The notes under the pieces are model-generated. The model was not told the origin of the DNA, made no database searches, and worked only from the letters and a program-made list of their open reading frames with translations. A program made the translations under genes and the position numbers. Shown piece by piece: positions 27,508-37,050 of a stretch of DNA of 64,000 bases (within the stretch, counting starts at the first letter, position 1; each line of letters begins with the position of its first letter). This stretch comes from Planctomycetaceae bacterium (GTDB lineage: Bacteria > Planctomycetota > Planctomycetia > Pirellulales > Pirellulaceae), in NCBI GenBank assembly GCA_024642205.1, contig JAHEBQ010000029.1, forward strand, positions 1 to 64,000, read 5' to 3'.

Positions 27508-28472
27508 GCGTGGCTCCTGGCTTGGGTCGTTCGTTTCACGGACTGGCCACCCTGGGCTCGGGCCTGCAGCAGGTTGAACAGCGAATTCTCAAGTGGCTGG
27601 TCGGTTTTGATTTGAAAAAAATCGATCCCCAGATGATCGCAGGCTTCCTTGATGGCAGCTTCGTGGGCTTCAAAACGCCGCTTGTAATCGTTGGCAGCAG
27701 AGCGGGGGTCGACATAGATCTCCCGGCCGGATTCGAGGTCCTGAAACATGGTCGCTTGATCGAAAGTGAAGTCAATTTCGGCCGGATCCAGCGTTCGCAG
27801 AATCACGACATCGTGGCCCCGCGAGCGAAGGTAGTTAAGGTTCTTTTTGAAATTGTCGACAGGCGCCAGCAAATCGGAGATCAGAACAACCAGCCCTCGT
27901 TTGCTGACCGTTTCCGCGATTTGTTCCAGCGGAGCAGCGAGGTCTGTCGATTTTCCCGACGTCGAATTTTCCAGCATCACCATCAACCGCCGCAGGTGTC
28001 CGGCACGGTAACGCGGTGGGATCATGTCGACGATCCGGTCACCAAACGTAATCAAACCCACGGCGTCGCGTTGTCGGTTCAGGAACCATGCCAACGTAGC
28101 AGCCATCGTTTTCGCATATTCGTATTTATTGAATTCACCGGAACCAAACCCCATCGAACTGCTCATGTCGACCAACAGGTAACACCTGAGATTGGTCTCA
28201 TCTTCAAATCGCTTGATGTAATAACGGTCCTGACGCGCAAACAGCTTCCAATCAAGGTATCGCAAATCGTCGCCGACCGTGTATTGCCGATAGTCGGTGA
28301 ATTCGACCGAGAAACCATGGTAGGGACTTCGGTGCAACCCGGACATGAATCCTTCGACCACGATTTTGGCGCGCATTTCCAGGTTCTTGATCCGCATGAC
28401 CGTCTCGGGTGAAACCTGGACAGCACGGCGGTTCAGATTGAAAGATTCGTCGTTCGGTTCTGACTTTGACAA
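27504..28472 (-). CDS. DUF58 protein with VWA-type MIDAS
   Basis: This 322-residue cytoplasmic protein is the usual partner of MoxR ATPases. The DUF58 signature block YRQYTVGDDLRYLDWKLFAR spans residues 61-80. The VWA-like domain begins YLLVDMSSSMGFG with MIDAS Asp102, Ser104 and Ser106. It has no membrane segment. The longest frame begins with TTG, preceded by GAGGAAG at suitable distance; no better start is visible. The gene lies 90 nt after moxR and overlaps the BatA-like gene (ATGA), implying co-translation. By analogy with known MoxR-VWA pairs, it probably brings the ATPase to its membrane client. Confidence 0.9.
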   Translation of the reverse strand: MSKSEPNDESFNLNRRAVQVSPETVMRIKNLEMRAKIVVEGFMSGLHRSPYHGFSVEFTDYRQYTVGDDLRYLDWKLFARQDRYYIKRFEDETNLRCYLLVDMSSSMGFGSGEFNKYEYAKTMAATLAWFLNRQRDAVGLITFGDRIVDMIPPRYRAGHLRRLMVMLENSTSGKSTDLAAPLEQIAETVSKRGLVVLISDLLAPVDNFKKNLNYLRSRGHDVVILRTLDPAEIDFTFDQATMFQDLESGREIYVDPRSAANDYKRRFEAHEAAIKEACDHLGIDFFQIKTDQPLENSLFNLLQARAQGGQSVKRTTQARSHA

Positions 28473-28562
28473 TCGTCTTCCTCAGTTTCTTGTTTCCGGG
28501 TTGTGCTGACCCCTGGTTTCCGCCATTCTCGTTGGGGCCGGTACGGAGCGCGTCGCCCCCGA

Positions 28563-29570
28563 TCAACTCAATGGTGCCGTTACATGTTCAAGCAACTGGT
28601 CGATAATTTTTTCTACCGAGATCCCTTCGGCCTCGGCGCGGTAACTTGGCAGAACCCGATGTCGTAAGACAGGGTGGGCCAGCGACTGGATGTCGTTCAG
28701 GTTCACATGGGAACGGCCATTGAATAGCGCTCGGGCCTTTGACCCGAGGATCAGGTTTTGGGCGGCTCGCAAACCTGCCCCCCAATTGACAAACTGGTTT
28801 ACGAAATCCGGCACACCGTCTCTCCCCGGGCGACTGGCGTCGGCAAGTTGAACCGCGTAACGAACAAGTTCTTCGGCGACCGGCACGTTGCGTACCGTGC
28901 CATGAAACCGCCGTACATCGTCAGCGGAGAACAGCTTCGCGATGGAGGGTTTATAATCCGAGGTCGTTTGCTGGACCACTTTGACTTCATCGTCCTGACT
29001 CAGGTAGTCAATTTTCACATTGAACATGAATCGGTCGAGCTGGGCTTCGGGAAGCGGGTATGTACCTTCCATCTCGATGGGGTTTTGGGTGGCGAGGACG
29101 AAGAATGGTTCGTCAAGCTTGTAACTGGTTCCCGCCGCGGTAACCTGATGTTCCTGCATCGCTTCGAGAAGCGCGGCTTGGGTCTTGGGTGGAGTCCGGT
29201 TGATCTCGTCCGCCAGAATGACATTGGCAAAAATCGGACCCTGGACGAACTGCATCGTCCGTTGACCGCTGTCGGACTCCTGTAGAATCTCGGTCCCCGT
29301 GATATCCGCCGGCATCAAATCCGGCGTGAATTGAATTCGCTGAAAATGCAAATCGAAGATCTGCGCAATACTGCGGACCAAAAGGGTTTTCGCGAGGCCG
29401 GGGGCTCCGGTAATCAGGCAATTGCCTCCGGCAAACAGGCTGATCAACAGCTGTTCGATCACATCTTCCTGGCCGACAATCACATGGGACAACTGATCAA
29501 AAATCTGCTGTCGGCCATCGCGAATTTGCTGAACCGCGAGTTGTTCCTGTTCGAAGGTGTTTAAAGTCAC
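28563..29570 (-). CDS. MoxR-family AAA+ ATPase
   Basis: This 335-residue AAA+ protein is of the MoxR chaperone-like group. Walker A is GAPGLAKT (residues 55-62), Walker B is NVILADEINR (Asp121, Glu122), and sensor 1 is the Asn of FFVLATQNPIEMEGTYPLPE near residue 165. TGTEIL and the C-terminal lid region HPVLRHRVLPSYRAEAEG are MoxR hallmarks. It uses ATP to remodel or activate client proteins, generally those with VWA domains, and three such genes follow it directly. The start codon is GTG. It lies 40 nt after the DUF4159 gene. The symbol moxR is not given because the local subfamily cannot be decided. Confidence 0.95.
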   Translation of the reverse strand: MTLNTFEQEQLAVQQIRDGRQQIFDQLSHVIVGQEDVIEQLLISLFAGGNCLITGAPGLAKTLLVRSIAQIFDLHFQRIQFTPDLMPADITGTEILQESDSGQRTMQFVQGPIFANVILADEINRTPPKTQAALLEAMQEHQVTAAGTSYKLDEPFFVLATQNPIEMEGTYPLPEAQLDRFMFNVKIDYLSQDDEVKVVQQTTSDYKPSIAKLFSADDVRRFHGTVRNVPVAEELVRYAVQLADASRPGRDGVPDFVNQFVNWGAGLRAAQNLILGSKARALFNGRSHVNLNDIQSLAHPVLRHRVLPSYRAEAEGISVEKIIDQLLEHVTAPLS

Positions 29571-29610
29571 TTTTTGTCGGCTCCGAGTTTGTATTTTTCC
29601 CAGTCTTTAA

Positions 29611-30486
29611 TCAATGCGTCATCGCGTACGTCACGATGTTGATTCCCAGCGGATAGGCATAGGGTTCCGAGTATTCCTCGAAATATCCCCGATCGACACC
29701 TTCCCGTTCCCAGCCATCACCCAGATCAGTGTTGTGACATATGAAAGCCATCATGCGACCATCGTCATCAAAAATCCCGCGATAATGCGAGAACTCGGCG
29801 TCCGGACGCTCGGTTCGCAGGCCACTCATGTAATGGTGAATACTTGGAATCTGAGGCTTTTTGTCCAGGTCATAAACAATGTGAAAGATCTTGTGTTCCA
29901 GCGGAACTTCCTCCGGTTCGCGGTCAGGAAAGACCCGCTTGATCTCCCGATAAAAATTATCCCATTCGTCTTCGCCCCAAAAATCATCGACCATCAGGAA
30001 CCCCCCCTTATTCAGATAGCGGCGAAGCGCAACCACTTCTTCCTCACTGAATTCCAGGTGCCCCGGTTCGATGATGTAAATGAACGGATAATCAAACAGC
30101 TCCTTGTCGGTCAACCGAAGGATCACGCCCTCCGGATCAACCTCCAGAGATGTCAATTCCTTGAGTCGAAATGAGAGATTCAGGTCCGCATCGGGATAGT
30201 CCGTTCGCCATTTCCCCCCACGCCCTCCGCGACCACCGCTCCAGCCGTAGTTCCCGCCGTAATGCGAGTCGTATTGAATCCTGACGAACGTGAATACGTC
30301 GTGCTCGAACTCCTGGTTTTTTTCCCATAGCGGAACACCCTTGCGGGCGTCATAGTCACTTCCGTATTGGCTCCCGCCATACCGACTGCCCCCGTAACGG
30401 CGCTGGTAATCCTGAGCAACCACGAGTCCCGCGATCAATAATCCGATGACCATCAGGGGCCATTTCAAGTGAAGAATTCGGCTCAC
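29611..30486 (-). CDS. DUF4159-domain exported protein
   Basis: This 291-residue protein has an N-terminal signal/anchor (LKWPLMVIGLLIAGLVVAQ). A Tyr/Gly/Arg-rich linker follows (residues about 27-50, with repeats like RYGGS). The DUF4159 domain contains FTFVRIQYDSHYGG and RYLNKGGFLMVDDFWGEDEW, the glycine-rich GGFLMVDD signature of an amidotransferase-like Rossmann fold. DUF4159 proteins recur in planctomycete MoxR loci. The function is not known. The start is GTG and overlaps the upstream TPR gene's stop by 4 nt (GTGA). It is probably periplasmic, held at the membrane by its uncleaved or cleaved leader. Confidence 0.85.
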   Translation of the reverse strand: MSRILHLKWPLMVIGLLIAGLVVAQDYQRRYGGSRYGGSQYGSDYDARKGVPLWEKNQEFEHDVFTFVRIQYDSHYGGNYGWSGGRGGRGGKWRTDYPDADLNLSFRLKELTSLEVDPEGVILRLTDKELFDYPFIYIIEPGHLEFSEEEVVALRRYLNKGGFLMVDDFWGEDEWDNFYREIKRVFPDREPEEVPLEHKIFHIVYDLDKKPQIPSIHHYMSGLRTERPDAEFSHYRGIFDDDGRMMAFICHNTDLGDGWEREGVDRGYFEEYSEPYAYPLGINIVTYAMTH

Positions 30487-33329
30487 GGTAATTCCTTCTG
30501 GAGATCAGAACTCGGAGATTCAATTTCCGGGCGGCCCGGTGTCTCGACCGCCGAACGTTCATCCGTGGAAGCTTGCTCCTCCTGGACTATTCTAAGCAAC
30601 AAAGCGTGCGCATCGCGATAGCGAGGTGCCTGCTCAAGCGCCATGATGACCTGCCGTTTGGCGGCTGCAAGCTGTTTTGTGCGATGCAGCGCAGAGGCCA
30701 ATCGAAAAAACACATCTGCCCGGTCTAACGGGTCCATTTTTGCAAGCACCGACAACGACTCTATCGTGGCCGCATCGTCACCTGTTTTTTCAGCCGCGAT
30801 CGAGAGGTAGCGGTGGGGCGAAGAAATCAGCGGATTCACGGCCAACAGCCGTCGAGCATAAAGTTTGGTTTTGTCCCAATCTCCCTTGGCGGACGATATC
30901 TCGAGTAACCGCGTGAACAACTCGACGCTATCGGCATCCAATTCAGCCAGGGTCTCCAGAACATGAAGCTCTTTTTCCGGTTCGCCCAATTCGCGGTAGG
31001 CGCGAGCCAGCGGAGGATAGGCATGCCTGCCTCCTGGACTGAGCTTGATGACTTTCTCCAGTGTCGACGCCGCCCGGACCCAGTCCTTTTCGTCAACCCA
31101 CTGCTTGGCTTCCTCCGTCAGACCCACCAGGTTGTCTGGATGTTCTGTATTCCATTTTATCCAATCGGTGCCGCCGGAGTCCGGCAACGGCTTGACTTCA
31201 TCCCAATTTGCATCCGGCGCAAGCGTGTCGGCACGGGTCCGGGCGAACAAGGCGAATTGCTTGTCGATAAATTCAATGGGCGCACAATGTCGCCGGAGTG
31301 CATCGTTAATCGGTGTCCCGGTACTTAACTCAGTCAGCACTTTCAATACCGACTCGATCCCAAATTGTTTGACGAGAAACTCGACAACCAACGAGGATTC
31401 GTAGTAGGCGAACTGAAGATGCAGCGGTGATTCGGGACGGAGGAAAGCCCCGCTAAGCTGACTGACGGGAGTCAGTTCATCGCCCAACATCATCTCGCGA
31501 TACTTGAGGCTTAACGATTCACCCCAGGCCGAGTCCGCCAGGTTTTCTTCATACACCGAAATCCCTTCGCTCAACCAGCGAGGCATTTTGTTTCTCGTTT
31601 TCTGAAGCGTCACGACGTGACAAAACTCATGCCACAACACCGACTCCCAACTGGTCAGGTTCGCGCCCTGAGCGGCGGGACTGTTCATCGTAATCACGCG
31701 CCCGAAGCACACACCCAGAAATCCCGCACCACCGGGCAACCCAAACGTACGAATGGCAAAATCCTGTTGCCGGGGAAAGATCTCGATGAAGATTGGTGTT
31801 TCCAACTCCGTTTGGTATTTCTTGGAAAGCGACTGTTTGGCGCGGGTCAACAGGTCCAAAACGCGCTGGCCATAAATCTCCGCTTCCGTGGCGTCCATCC
31901 GCACCACGAAACCGTCCTGTTCCAGCGTCCGAAATTTTGAAATCTGATCGCGGAGAGTGACCAGGTTGTGCGCAACAACGCTGTATTGGTCGGTGTCAAA
32001 TACTTCATCCGCCAATTTCCAGCCTTCCAGTTCCTGCCCAAGCCGAAGCAGGTCATGGGCGAGCTGAATTTTCGCTGGCAAAAAGTCCTTGTCGTAAACC
32101 ATCGAGCGCCGCTGGCAGGCTTCCCCTTCCTTGAATCGATACTTCTCTGAAAGCTCCCGCCCAATCACATGATCGACGACGGGATTGCCGGGCCAATCTG
32201 CAAGTGCCCGGGTCCGGCACTCACCCTCTCGTACCGGATCATTGGCCAGGTGGGCGATCACAGCGCGATAGGCCCACGCGACCGGGTGTTTCGGATTGAC
32301 GCTCAAAACTTGCTGCAGCGCCGTTTCGGCTTCTTCATAGCGCTCGGAACTGATGTGCTGATCAGCGAGCAGTAACCAACTGTCAACATGGTTCGGGTCA
32401 ATCGCTAGCGCGCTGGTGATCGCCGCGTTTACTTTTTCAGAATCGCTGGGCAGGTATGACTCGGCGATACCGTACAATGCATTCGTGTCGTTGGGGACCA
32501 GCTTGATCACGACCTCATAATTTTCAGCCGCCATTGCGTAATCGTGTTTCCCGAGCGCCAACTCCGCGATCGCACGAAAGACCTCCGGGTCATTGGCATA
32601 CCGCTTCTGAATGGGATGGTAAAACGAATCCAGCACTTCCTTGGCGTCGGCTTTGCGGGCGAGAAAATACTTGCCTAATACGATCTGGTTCGGAGGATCA
32701 CGATACTGCCAGGAATACTTCGAGGCCAATTCTGCGATCTCGGTTGACAGCCTGGTTGCCCGTTCAACATCGTTGTTGAACTGGCAAACATCGATTCCGA
32801 TCCATCGAAGTCGAATACTGTTCTTAAATCTTGCGAGCGACGTGTCGAGTTCCTGAAGAGCGCCGGCGTAATCGCCCGTCGCCATGCGTGCCTGGATAAC
32901 CAGGAGCGACCATTTTTCTTCCACACTGTAGGTCCCAAGTTCCGCGTCGACAACTTTTGCCAACGCAATCGCTTCGGCAAATTTCCCTTCGTTAAAAAGT
33001 CGTTCTGCGCGTCCGGCCTCGGACTCCTGTTCCAAGCCGGCAGCCTGGGAAAAAGGATCCAGACCAACCTGGCTGAAGCCAGCTGCCTGGGACCAGGAAA
33101 TCAGGCCAAACAAAACTGCCAATGCCCAAGGCAGATTCACGGCAATCCGGCGGCGTAAGGGGGCGAGTCGTGAAATCTTTTCTGCCTCGACGAATGGGAC
33201 CGTGAAAACGGGAAAACTGAATCCGACGACGTTCAATTGTATTAAACGGCCTTTATACTGCAAAGTTACGGTGAAACTGACTTGAAGTTGGATCAAATCT
33301 GCTGTCGCTGGCAAACGAGCAATGACCAA
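30483..33329 (-). CDS. TPR protein with a gluzincin metallopeptidase domain
   Basis: The frame is 948 codons with no ATG near its start. The longest version begins TTG, but the real start is probably later, just before the signal peptide (RRRIAVNLPWALAVLFGLIS, residues about 58-77). An N-terminal block of TPRs (about 95-420) is followed by a peptidase_MA-like domain. The zinc site there is VLWHEFCHVV (HExxH, about residues 563-572), with a third ligand in WLSEGISVYEE about 20 residues on. A second TPR block covers the C-terminal 250 residues. It is therefore a secreted metallopeptidase held in a TPR frame. It is the first gene of the eight-gene block and overlaps the DUF4159 gene. Confidence 0.83.
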   Translation of the reverse strand: MVIARLPATADLIQLQVSFTVTLQYKGRLIQLNVVGFSFPVFTVPFVEAEKISRLAPLRRRIAVNLPWALAVLFGLISWSQAAGFSQVGLDPFSQAAGLEQESEAGRAERLFNEGKFAEAIALAKVVDAELGTYSVEEKWSLLVIQARMATGDYAGALQELDTSLARFKNSIRLRWIGIDVCQFNNDVERATRLSTEIAELASKYSWQYRDPPNQIVLGKYFLARKADAKEVLDSFYHPIQKRYANDPEVFRAIAELALGKHDYAMAAENYEVVIKLVPNDTNALYGIAESYLPSDSEKVNAAITSALAIDPNHVDSWLLLADQHISSERYEEAETALQQVLSVNPKHPVAWAYRAVIAHLANDPVREGECRTRALADWPGNPVVDHVIGRELSEKYRFKEGEACQRRSMVYDKDFLPAKIQLAHDLLRLGQELEGWKLADEVFDTDQYSVVAHNLVTLRDQISKFRTLEQDGFVVRMDATEAEIYGQRVLDLLTRAKQSLSKKYQTELETPIFIEIFPRQQDFAIRTFGLPGGAGFLGVCFGRVITMNSPAAQGANLTSWESVLWHEFCHVVTLQKTRNKMPRWLSEGISVYEENLADSAWGESLSLKYREMMLGDELTPVSQLSGAFLRPESPLHLQFAYYESSLVVEFLVKQFGIESVLKVLTELSTGTPINDALRRHCAPIEFIDKQFALFARTRADTLAPDANWDEVKPLPDSGGTDWIKWNTEHPDNLVGLTEEAKQWVDEKDWVRAASTLEKVIKLSPGGRHAYPPLARAYRELGEPEKELHVLETLAELDADSVELFTRLLEISSAKGDWDKTKLYARRLLAVNPLISSPHRYLSIAAEKTGDDAATIESLSVLAKMDPLDRADVFFRLASALHRTKQLAAAKRQVIMALEQAPRYRDAHALLLRIVQEEQASTDERSAVETPGRPEIESPSSDLQKELP

Positions 33330-33480
33330 ATCGCTTTCTGAAAGTCGAATAGTTGATTTTGAAGGCTCGATCCATTACGTTTTGGCAGCGGTTTCGATCG
33401 ACCTGACGGATAAAACACGGTTGAGCCTGCAAGAGGGACCCGCATCAGGCGGGAAGCGATTCTATTTTCCAATCGCATGA
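33322..33480 (+). CDS. Possible 52-residue protein
   Basis: This is a short ATG-initiated frame reading MTKSLSESRIVDFEGSIHYV onward and ending GGKRFYFPIA. The mix of hydrophobic and charged residues resembles a real beta-strand-rich peptide. It stops 13 nt before the next plus-strand gene, as expected for an operon partner. It slightly overlaps the longest (doubtful) TTG version of the divergent TPR gene. No family is recognised and there is no strong ribosome-binding site. Confidence 0.4.
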   Translation: MTKSLSESRIVDFEGSIHYVLAAVSIDLTDKTRLSLQEGPASGGKRFYFPIA

Positions 33481-33493
33481 GGATAACCGACGG

Positions 33494-34252
33494 ATGTGGG
33501 GCACTTCACAAGGAGACCGGACACTGGTTGGCGATGAAGCCGATCTGGTTCGAAAATCGGTGGGCTACCTGCGTGACATGATCACCGCCGGGATCGACTT
33601 GAATGAGCCCTACTTGTCTGAAATCGGCGTATTCAATCGCCTTCAGCCAACCCAGCAACTAGCCGCGCTTCACGAAGTCGCTTACGGGCTACTGGACCCT
33701 GCGACACCGATCCTTGAGCTTACGGCTGTCCGCGAGGCAACGGTCTATGCGATTTACCGCGAACTGATCCCTTTGATCGAAATTGAAATCGAACTTTCCC
33801 ATACATGCTGGCGGGATACCAGGCCATCGGATCCCAACATTCAGCGGGCAAGCCGAGACGTTCCGGCTGAGCTGAAACTCAAGCCGGAATTCCAGATTCG
33901 AAATTCGATCATCGCCGCCTGTCAACAGTTCAACATGTATCCCGAGGAATGGAGCCAGGACGATTTCGTTCCTGCAGATCCGGCTTGGCATAAGCCGCCT
34001 GAAGCTGGCTCCGAGAATCTCGACCGCTGGTCCGCCGCGATCGAATTTCTCTCGAATCAGATTTTATGGGATCGCGATTTCGAGATGGAGGCGATTTTTG
34101 CTGACCATGACCCGGCGAAAATTGCGGATATCAAAATGTATCTTGGAATTCACCGGGATTATTTTTCCACTCCAGCACCCGATGCTTATTCAGACGAGTA
34201 CCAACGGATCGATCGCGAATTGGTATTGTTGACGAAACATCCGGATAATTAG
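33494..34252 (+). CDS. Conserved-looking hypothetical protein, acidic, alpha-helical
   Basis: I do not recognise a family. The 252-residue product is soluble, acidic, and rich in predicted helices, without a signal peptide or membrane segment. Conserved-looking stretches include EVAYGLLDPATPILELTAVR, AVREATVYAIYRELIPLIEI and a C-terminal IKMYLGIHRDYFST. The codon pattern and clean ATG start support a real gene. It follows the 52-residue ORF and is convergent with the Lon-like protease gene across 229 nt. Confidence 0.68.
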   Translation: MWGTSQGDRTLVGDEADLVRKSVGYLRDMITAGIDLNEPYLSEIGVFNRLQPTQQLAALHEVAYGLLDPATPILELTAVREATVYAIYRELIPLIEIEIELSHTCWRDTRPSDPNIQRASRDVPAELKLKPEFQIRNSIIAACQQFNMYPEEWSQDDFVPADPAWHKPPEAGSENLDRWSAAIEFLSNQILWDRDFEMEAIFADHDPAKIADIKMYLGIHRDYFSTPAPDAYSDEYQRIDRELVLLTKHPDN

Positions 34253-34481
34253 AGCGGGCAGGTCGCGCAAAAAACCCGAATTGCCGTATCCACTTGCGGG
34301 CACGCGCACCGGAGTCGGGATTCCCAGGTAATGGATGGGATCTTGAATTCCGGCTTTCAAGGGTCAAGTGAGACCTGCTTCGCAAACGTGACCTGCTGGG
34401 CGAACCAACGAACGCACGCCCGAGAGCATGTTATGTCGACCTGTCCATCCGGACGTTCATTCGAACCGCCATGCTCCGTTC

Positions 34482-36941
34482 CTAGTCGCGTGACAGCGAG
34501 TTGTCGTCCGTCGAGGGCAGGATGGGTTGTTCGTCATCCGCCTGCCCAGCTTTTTCAATTCGTGCCAGATGCAGCGGACTGGACAGCGTGAGTCGCCAGA
34601 ATTTCTCCACTTCATTGTGGGCTTTGGCAAGCAGTGTACCTTCGGGATATTGCCCTTTTTCGTTCGGCCGACCCGCTTCATGACCTGTCATCAGTTCGAT
34701 CGCGTCGTAGATGTTGTCAACGGCAAAGACGTGAAACTTACCCGCGCGACAGGCCTCAACCAGGCCCTCATTGAGCATGAGGTCTCCTTCGTTTGACTTG
34801 GGAACGACAACCCCTTGCTCGCCACTGAGGCCGAAGTAATCGCAGGCTTCAAAAAAGCCCTCGATTTTCTCGTTGACACCACCAATTGCCTCGAGATGTC
34901 CGTGTTGATCAATTGCACCAGTCATCGCCATTGACTGTTTGATTGGAACATCGGTCAATGCGCTAAGCAGACAAACGATCTCTGCGCCTGAAGCGGAATC
35001 GCCGTCGATACCCCCATAGCTTTGCTCAAAAGCCATCGACGCACTGAACGTCAACGGATGTTCGGTGCGCAACAGGTAACGCAACAAGCCGCCCAGGATG
35101 TGAAAACCCTTTGTGTGAATCGAGCCGGACATCTGCGCGCGTCCTTCAATGTTGATCAAGCCGGCACTTCCCGGGCCAATGGTCGCTGTGATCCTCGCCG
35201 GAAACCCGTAAGTCAACGGACCGGAGTGCATCACGGCCAGGCCGTTGATCTGCCCCACCACCTCGCCGGCTGTTTGCACCATCAATGTCTGGTTCTCAAC
35301 CATTTCGCGAAACCTGCGGGACGGTAAACTGGCTCTCGCCCTGGTTCTTCGGATTGCCAGTTTGACGTGCTCGTCGCGCACGACCTCGCTTTCCGCCAGA
35401 AATGCGGCCTCGCGCGCGATATCGGCAATTCGACCGAATCTCGCCGTCAGTCGATTTCGCCGGGCAACGATTCGGGCTCCATGTTCAGTCAAGGCTGCTA
35501 CAGCGGATCGATGAAAAGGTGGAAGCGATTCGGCTTTGACCAACCCCGCCACTACGCTGGCGTATTGCCGGATGCCTTGGTCGTCCCGTGACAACTCGCT
35601 GTCAAAATCGGCGAGAACCTTGAACAGTTCACGGAAATCCGGATCGGAATAATCGAGCTGATAGTATGTTGGCATGTCGCCGATCAGGATCACGCGAACG
35701 CGAATTTCAATGGGCTCGGGCTGGACAACAACCGTTTGTCGCATCCAGCCGAATTCCGGTGGTACGATTTCTAGCCGACCGGTGCGCAACGTCCGCACCA
35801 ATGCGCGCCAGGATCCCGGTTCCGAAAGCAAATCGTTGATGTCGAGAATCAGGTATCCTCCATCGGCGCGCAGCAACGCGCCCGCACGAACGCCACGATA
35901 ATCGGATACCGCCATTCCACCTGGGCCCCAATCAGGCTCAACGGTTCCCAGCAAATTAATCAGGCTGGGCGTGTTTTCCTCCACGACTGGCCGGGCGGTT
36001 GCGTCGTCATGCGTCAACACAACATTCACGCCATAGATTTCCTTGAAATCTGGTTTGTCATCGCCGCTGTCATGAAGGTATTGCTCAACGACGTCGTCGA
36101 TAACTTCGCCGACAAATGCCTTGATTTCAGGGGTCGGGAATTTCTCGCGAATCGGCGCCGTGAAGTCCTCCGATAATTGCCGGGCAACCCGTTCGTGCAA
36201 TTCAGAAACCTCTCGCCCGGCCGTTCGAATAATCTCGTTGACACGATGCCCCGTTTCCTGAAGCTTTTTCTGGTATTTCGGCAAGACCGTTTCATAGGCC
36301 TCCAACTGTTCCGCTTTCGTCGGGTCCTTGCCGGCAAGCGACCGAAGCTGTTCAACGGGAATTGGGTTGCCGTCGACGACAGCCATGATCAAGGTTTGCG
36401 AGACCGGACCCTGTTGAACCGAGACCAGCGCCATTCCATTGGCGGCGAGTTCCGTTTCGAGTGGTTCCGTCGCTTGCTTGATTTGCTCCTGAACACGATC
36501 TTGAACGGCATGCCGAATGGAAAGATAGGGTTCAGACTCAAGTGCCTTGGACAGTCCCTCCTCAAGAAATTCGGCGACCTTCAACATTTCCCGGCGAAAC
36601 TCGTTGGCGGTGCCCGGAGACAATGTGATCAGGCGTGGATGATCGGGGCGGGCGAAGTTATGAACGTAACAGAAATCACGCTTCGTCTCGGTTCGCGGTT
36701 GAAGATCATGGAGCAATTGGCGAACCATCGTGATTCGTCCCGTCCCACGCGCGCCTCGAACGTAGACATTTTGTCCATGTGCCAGACACTGAATTCCGAA
36801 CTTGAGTGCTTCGTACGCTGTTGGCTGGCCGACGACGCCATGGGCAGGATCAATTTCGTCCGTAGTCTCAAAAGGGAATGTACCCGGATCGCATTTCCAG
36901 CGGAGCAACTCGGGTAACACTTCGTATTCTAATACTGACAT
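34482..36941 (-). CDS. Lon-like ATP-dependent protease (AAA_32 / LonC-domain type)
   Basis: This is a soluble AAA+ serine protease of about 819 residues. The ATP-binding region reads YVRGARGTGRITMVRQLL, with Arg in place of the usual P-loop Lys. Walker B is GGYLILDINDLL. The C-terminal Lon protease domain has the catalytic dyad Ser in GDSASGAE (about residue 647) and Lys in VNEKIEGFF (about residue 690), spaced as in classical Lon. Between them lies AMTGAIDQHGHLEAIGGVNE. It lacks the large N-terminal substrate domain of LonA. The 16-codon extension at the start uses a TTG, so the ATG at 36941 is preferred. It lies alone, downstream of the terminator of the Tad genes. Confidence 0.9.
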   Translation of the reverse strand: MSVLEYEVLPELLRWKCDPGTFPFETTDEIDPAHGVVGQPTAYEALKFGIQCLAHGQNVYVRGARGTGRITMVRQLLHDLQPRTETKRDFCYVHNFARPDHPRLITLSPGTANEFRREMLKVAEFLEEGLSKALESEPYLSIRHAVQDRVQEQIKQATEPLETELAANGMALVSVQQGPVSQTLIMAVVDGNPIPVEQLRSLAGKDPTKAEQLEAYETVLPKYQKKLQETGHRVNEIIRTAGREVSELHERVARQLSEDFTAPIREKFPTPEIKAFVGEVIDDVVEQYLHDSGDDKPDFKEIYGVNVVLTHDDATARPVVEENTPSLINLLGTVEPDWGPGGMAVSDYRGVRAGALLRADGGYLILDINDLLSEPGSWRALVRTLRTGRLEIVPPEFGWMRQTVVVQPEPIEIRVRVILIGDMPTYYQLDYSDPDFRELFKVLADFDSELSRDDQGIRQYASVVAGLVKAESLPPFHRSAVAALTEHGARIVARRNRLTARFGRIADIAREAAFLAESEVVRDEHVKLAIRRTRARASLPSRRFREMVENQTLMVQTAGEVVGQINGLAVMHSGPLTYGFPARITATIGPGSAGLINIEGRAQMSGSIHTKGFHILGGLLRYLLRTEHPLTFSASMAFEQSYGGIDGDSASGAEIVCLLSALTDVPIKQSMAMTGAIDQHGHLEAIGGVNEKIEGFFEACDYFGLSGEQGVVVPKSNEGDLMLNEGLVEACRAGKFHVFAVDNIYDAIELMTGHEAGRPNEKGQYPEGTLLAKAHNEVEKFWRLTLSSPLHLARIEKAGQADDEQPILPSTDDNSLSRD

Positions 36942-37050
36942 TTTGGATGTTGTTTTTGGACTTCGTTCCGGGAACTTGGTTGATTTCAAGATACCATTCT
37001 AGGAGCGATACCCTCGTTACAACAGCACTTGCGATGAACCGATCCGTATC

